A stretch of DNA of 44,753 nt from Bradyrhizobium huanghuaihaiense (lineage in GTDB: Bacteria; Pseudomonadota; Alphaproteobacteria; Rhizobiales; Xanthobacteraceae): NCBI RefSeq assembly GCF_007830635.1, contig NZ_VLLA01000042.1, forward strand, positions 1 to 44,753, in the 5' to 3' direction. The translations under genes were made by a program, and so were the position numbers. Numbering within the stretch: the first letter of the stretch is position 1; each line of letters starts with the position of its first letter. Positions 41,630 through 44,753 of the stretch are shown piece after piece. Below the pieces are notes generated by a model, which saw nothing but the letters and a program-made list of their open reading frames with translations, was not told the origin of the DNA and searched no databases.

Positions 41630-42172
41630 TCAGCTCGCGTCCGGCTCGGTGCCGACATAGTCGCGCGCCGGCAATTTCAGGACACGGCCGATCTCGCCGG
41701 CGAGCCTGTCCGCCTCCTCACGCCGGGTAAAACTCACCAGCGTGATCGGTTCGGTGCCCTTGTTGCCGCACAGATTGACGTCGTAGGCCGTGAGCTCCGG
41801 ATCATAGTCCTCGGTGATGCTGATGAAGTGGTAGTCGCCGAGATTGCGGTGCATGCGAAAATTCAGCGGGCCGAACTGCCGGGTGATGACGATCTGGCGC
41901 AGCGCCTCGTTGAGCACGACGAAGGTGCGGAAGGTGAGCAGGATCAGGCCGGGAATTCCGACGAGCAGCCCGTGCCCCGTGAACACCAGCACCGGCACGA
42001 GGTCGTCGGCGAGCCGGCCAAACCCGGAAAAATCCTGGCGCAGGCCGAGTGCGACATTCCACAGGAGATAACCGCTCGCGCCGAGCAGCGGCAGCGACAA
42101 CAGCCGGCCGACCCAGGGCATGGGCCGGTCGATGCGGACCATGCTGCCATCCACTGTCATTGCGCCGGCCAT
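41630..42172 (-). CDS. membrane protein of unknown function, 180 aa
   Basis: A 180-residue protein with two hydrophobic helices (WVGRLLSLPLLGASGYLLWN and VLVFTGHGLLVGIPGLILLT) and a C-terminal soluble part of about 80 residues containing RMHRNLGDYHFISITEDY and LVSFTRREEADRLAGEI. A GAGGAG site lies seven bases before the ATG. No family recognised. It is 66 bp upstream of the metallophosphoesterase gene on the same strand and may be in its transcript. Confidence 0.8.
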   Translation of the reverse strand: MAGAMTVDGSMVRIDRPMPWVGRLLSLPLLGASGYLLWNVALGLRQDFSGFGRLADDLVPVLVFTGHGLLVGIPGLILLTFRTFVVLNEALRQIVITRQFGPLNFRMHRNLGDYHFISITEDYDPELTAYDVNLCGNKGTEPITLVSFTRREEADRLAGEIGRVLKLPARDYVGTEPDAS

Positions 42173-42240
42173 TGAAGTCTCCTCACGGGGTCATGGCTTG
42201 GTCGGGCTGAGCGGCGGATTGGTTCGATGGCCCCTCCCCG

Positions 42241-42275
42241 TCATTCCAGGCACGCGCAGCGCGAGCCCGGAATGA
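42241..42275. repeat. half unit of CATTCCGGG-type palindromic repeat
   Basis: TCATTCC (42241-42247) and GGAATGA (42269-42275) flank GCGCAGCGCGAG-like sequence. It matches the outer arms of the element at 23021-23099 and lies upstream of the flavin monooxygenase gene. Confidence 0.75.
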
Positions 42276-42391
42276 CGCGATTGTGCTGAGCGCGTCGCGA
42301 AAAACAAAAAATTCTTCTCAGCCATCCCAATGGCAGAGTTCCTCCGCGTCCCTATGTCTTTGCGAACGACACCCAGAACGGATACGGGGCG

Positions 42392-43717
42392 ATGGCACAA
42401 CGGCAACTCAAGCTTGGCGCATTCATGCGCCCGATCAGCATCCACACCGGCGCCTGGCGCTATCCCGGGGCCTGGCCCGACGCCAATTTCAACTTCTCGC
42501 ACATCAAGCAGCTGATCCAAAAGCTCGAGGCCGGCAAGTTCGACGCCTTCTTCATGGCCGATCACCTCGCCGTGCTGAACATGCCGATCAATGCGCTCAA
42601 GCGCAGCCACACCGTGACCTCGTTCGAGCCGTTCACGCTGCTGTCGGCGCTCTCGGCCGTCACCGAGCGGATCGGCCTGATCGCGACCGGCTCGACCACC
42701 TTCGATGAGCCCTATCACGTCGCGCGCCGCTTCGCCTCGCTCGACCATCTCAGCGGCGGGCGCGCGGGCTGGAATATCGTCACCACCTCGAACCCGGACG
42801 CCGCGCTGAATTTCGGCCTCGACGACCACATGGAGCACGCCGAGCGCTACAAGCGCGCCCGCGAGTTCTACGACGTCGTCACGGGCCTGTGGGATTCCTT
42901 CGCCGACGATGCTTTCGTGCGCGACGTCGAGAGCGGGCTGTTCTTCGACCCTTCGAAGATGCACACCCTCGACCACAACGGCAAATATCTGAAGGTGCGC
43001 GGGCCCCTCAACATCGCCCGCCCCGTGCAGGGCTGGCCAGTGATCGTGCAGGCGGGCGCATCGGAAGACGGCAGGCAGCTCGCAGCCGAGACCGCCGAAG
43101 CCGTGTTCACCGGCGGCGGCAGCCTCGCCGACGGGCAGAAGCTTTACGCCGACATCAAGGGCCGCATGGAGAAGGTCGGCCGCGACCCCGAGCATCTGAA
43201 AATTCTTCCCGGCGCTTTCGTCGTGGTCGGCGACAGCGTCGACGAGGCCAAGGAGAAGCGCGCCCTTCTCGACAGCCGCGTGCATTACGACAGCGCCATC
43301 GCCTCGCTGTCCGTCATCCTCGGCACCGACGCCTCCGGCTTTGATCCGGATGGACAATTGCCGGAGATTCCGGAGACCAACGCCAGCAAGAGCGGCCGCC
43401 AGCGCATGGTCGACCTCGCCAAGCGCGACAAGCTCACCGTGCGCCAGCTCGCCCAGCGCGTCGGCGGCTATGGCGGGCTCGCCTTCGTCGGCACCGCCAA
43501 AACCATCGCCGACCAGATGGAGGAATGGCTGGTCGGGCGCGGCTCCGACGGCTTCAACATCATGTTCCCGTTCCTGCCCGCCGGCCTCGACGATTTCGTC
43601 GACAAGGTGGTCCCGGAGCTGCAGAAGCGCGGGATTTTCCGCAAAGAGTATGAAGGGGCCACTTTGAGGGAGAATCTGGGCCTTCCCCGGCCGAAAAACC
43701 GGTTCTTTGAGGGGTAA
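42392..43717 (+). CDS. LLM-class flavin-dependent monooxygenase (NtaA/DszA/SnaA type)
   Basis: A 441-residue FMNH2-dependent oxygenase of the bacterial luciferase superfamily, in the branch of nitrilotriacetate, dibenzothiophene and pristinamycin monooxygenases. Seen: MAQRQLKLGAFMRPISIHTG at the start, KFDAFFMADHLAV, LSAVTERIGLIATGSTTFDE, GGRAGWNIVTTSNPDAALNF (the WNxVTS-type FMN site) and PVIVQAGASEDGRQLAA. Needs a separate flavin reductase, not present nearby. Substrate unknown, often a sulfur or amine compound. ATG 42392. Confidence 0.93.
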   Translation: MAQRQLKLGAFMRPISIHTGAWRYPGAWPDANFNFSHIKQLIQKLEAGKFDAFFMADHLAVLNMPINALKRSHTVTSFEPFTLLSALSAVTERIGLIATGSTTFDEPYHVARRFASLDHLSGGRAGWNIVTTSNPDAALNFGLDDHMEHAERYKRAREFYDVVTGLWDSFADDAFVRDVESGLFFDPSKMHTLDHNGKYLKVRGPLNIARPVQGWPVIVQAGASEDGRQLAAETAEAVFTGGGSLADGQKLYADIKGRMEKVGRDPEHLKILPGAFVVVGDSVDEAKEKRALLDSRVHYDSAIASLSVILGTDASGFDPDGQLPEIPETNASKSGRQRMVDLAKRDKLTVRQLAQRVGGYGGLAFVGTAKTIADQMEEWLVGRGSDGFNIMFPFLPAGLDDFVDKVVPELQKRGIFRKEYEGATLRENLGLPRPKNRFFEG

Positions 43718-43753
43718 TCGGCCCGATTTGAGTGGTTTCTGCCCCCTAAAACC

Positions 43754-43781
43754 TTGACATCAGACGGTTTCTGGCTAGGTT
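43754..43781 (+). promoter_or_regulatory. sigma-70 promoter of rpmG
   Basis: TTGACA at 43754-43759 and TAGGTT at 43776-43781, spacer 16 bp, about 60 bp before the rpmG ATG. Confidence 0.65.
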
Positions 43782-43841
43782 GCCGGCCAACGCGGGCCGT
43801 TTGGCCGGCTCCAGATTCCCCAATTTTCTGAGGTTCAGAAC

Positions 43842-44009
43842 ATGGCCAAAGCGGTCACCATCAAGGTCAAGCTCGTGTCCTCGGCCGACACCGGCTTCTA
43901 CTACGTCGCCAAGAAGAATTCGCGCACCATGACCGACAAGCTGGTCAAGAAGAAGTACGACCCGGTCGCGCGCAAGCACGTCGAATTCCGCGAAGCCAAG
44001 ATCAAGTAA
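43842..44009 (+). CDS. rpmG: 50S ribosomal protein L33
   Basis: The 55-residue ribosomal protein L33, MAKAVTIKVKLVSSADTGFY... ending EFREAKIK. The zinc-binding CxxC pairs are absent, so it is the zinc-independent form. It has its own promoter and terminator. A 13-bp sequence at the end of the gene (AAGATCAAGTAAG, 43998-44010) is repeated directly after it (44011-44023), giving a second in-frame-looking IK-stop copy in the trailer. Confidence 0.97.
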   Translation: MAKAVTIKVKLVSSADTGFYYVAKKNSRTMTDKLVKKKYDPVARKHVEFREAKIK

Positions 44010-44048
44010 GAAGATCAAGTAAGATCGCGGGATACTTACGGACTTTTG

Positions 44049-44077
44049 ACGGGGCCTCACGGCCCCGTTTTTATTTT
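44049..44077 (+). terminator. Rho-independent terminator of rpmG
   Basis: Stem ACGGGGCC (44049-44056) pairs with GGCCCCGT (44061-44068) around loop TCAC, followed by TTTTTATTTT. A textbook terminator 39 bp after the rpmG stop. Confidence 0.93.
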
Positions 44078-44190
44078 GGCCGCTCTCCATCGCAGCACGA
44101 GCTCCTCAGGGGTGACGGCGAGACCCTGCCCTGCGTCATGGGCACGCGCGCCGAGTTGCCCTCTGCCGCCGTCAACGACGATGCGACAGT

Positions 44191-44753
44191 TCAAATCAGC
44201 AAGTCATGCGCCGCATGTCCATTAGCAGGATGCAAGCCGCTATTGCCGTGATTGGGCGCGTGGTCGTCCAGCGCACTGGAAGTTATGTGGAGGATGGTCT
44301 CGAGAGCCTTTTGCTGACCGGGCGGCACGTGCAGATCGAGCAGAGTGTCGAGCACTTGAGGCACGACGACCGCGACGGGCGTGGAAGAAGTTGCCGCGCT
44401 ATCGAAGCGGAACACCAGGTCTAGATTCGCGCTGCCGGTCTCGGGCGCAGCCTGAGCAGGCTGTGCGGCTTCTGATGCGATCGCAGCAAATTGCCCCACC
44501 TGCTGCGCGTTTCCGTGGCCGGCGTTATCGCCGCTAGCGACGCTCGGTTCGACAGTCCCGGCTGCGTCCGGCGCGTTCGCAGAGGTTGACTGTGAATCGT
44601 GCCCCGAATTGCCGTGCTCCACGGCCGCTTCTGCCGTCTTCTTGTCGTTGCCGCCGCCGTTGCTCGGTGCGGAGTCAGCTTCAGCCAGCTCTGTGGCATC
44701 TGCAGTTGCAGACCCCGGCTTCGAAGCGTGATCCGAGTTGCCGTGGCTCGCGC
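44191..44753 (-). CDS. C-terminal part of a large HGNS-rich, low-complexity protein (5' end outside the window)
   Basis: The frame is open from the TGA at 44191 through the right edge, about 187 codons. It reads, in the order of translation, ASHGNSDHASKPGSA, then DATELAEADSAP, VEHGNSGHDSQS, an Ala/Pro-rich part, a more ordered block (ANLDLVFRFDSAATSS, VAVVVPQVLDTLLDLHVPPG) and an HGNSGLHPANGHAAHDLLI end. The HGNS units repeat three times. I take it as the end of a large exported or surface repeat protein, perhaps calcium-binding or adhesin-like, but no domain is certain. No start is visible. Confidence 0.7.
   Translation of the reverse strand, partial: ASHGNSDHASKPGSATADATELAEADSAPSNGGGNDKKTAEAAVEHGNSGHDSQSTSANAPDAAGTVEPSVASGDNAGHGNAQQVGQFAAIASEAAQPAQAAPETGSANLDLVFRFDSAATSSTPVAVVVPQVLDTLLDLHVPPGQQKALETILHITSSALDDHAPNHGNSGLHPANGHAAHDLLI

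Overview
The window is high-GC (roughly two thirds G+C by eye) chromosomal DNA of an alphaproteobacterium. It is almost certainly Bradyrhizobium or a close relative in the Bradyrhizobium/Rhodopseudomonas group. The clues are the Porin_2-type porin with its N-terminal AADLPVKAK stretch and cysteine-bounded segment, the gatC-gatA-gatB cluster with small extra genes, the pyrB-pyrC'-plsY and topA-rnr-DUF983 orders, and several dispersed palindromic intergenic repeats that I remember from this group. No prophage, integrase, transposase ORF, CRISPR array or secondary-metabolite cluster is visible. Most of the window is ordinary housekeeping DNA with short accessory inserts.

Layout. 1-370: non-coding left edge and a terminator. 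371-1978: porin. 2727-5339: TPR protein with an O-GlcNAc-transferase-like domain. 5832-5924: tRNA-Ser(GCT). 6066-8281: a gene-poor stretch with a 69-aa orphan, a Sel1-like protein, a 30-residue lysine-rich peptide and two long non-coding gaps. 8282-12932: a tightly coupled minus-strand operon, gatC / 70-aa CxxC protein / gatA / 97-aa protein / FkbM methyltransferase / gatB, giving the tRNA-dependent amidotransferase GatCAB plus three passengers. 13010-16106: two nitronate monooxygenase-like enzymes divergent from a LysR regulator. 16294-17229: exported cyclase-family protein. 17281-18954: small membrane protein, ruvX and an AEC transporter. 18958-22228: two CPBP membrane proteases and an AidB-type acyl-CoA dehydrogenase. 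22249-23007: exported D-Ala-D-Ala dipeptidase.

23188-26101: pyrB, a dihydroorotase homologue that has lost its HxH metal motif, and plsY. 26258-33634: a mosaic of patatin, amidase, dprA, two HxlR-regulator/oxidoreductase divergent pairs, two tiny genes and three kinds of palindromic repeat. 33842-40176: topA, rnr, a DUF983 zinc-ribbon membrane protein and a NUDIX hydrolase in one direction. 40205-42172: an atypical metallophosphoesterase and a membrane protein. 42392-44009: flavin monooxygenase and rpmG (L33) with a clear terminator. 44191 to the right edge: the C-terminal end of an HGNS-rich, low-complexity protein.

How the genes fit together: several sets look functionally linked. GatCAB makes Gln-tRNA(Gln) and/or Asn-tRNA(Asn). 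PyrB and the catalytically dead PyrC' probably form one aspartate transcarbamoylase assembly. TopA, RNase R and L33 serve the nucleic-acid and ribosome machinery. The two HxlR regulators probably sense electrophiles or redox stress and control the azoreductase and the short-chain dehydrogenase next to them. I found no convincing completely new multi-gene system. The strongest leads are the interleaved gat operon, the 30-aa lysine-rich peptide with its structured upstream region, the pseudo-dihydroorotase and the HxlR operator. All functions are inferred from reading the sequence; no database search was run.
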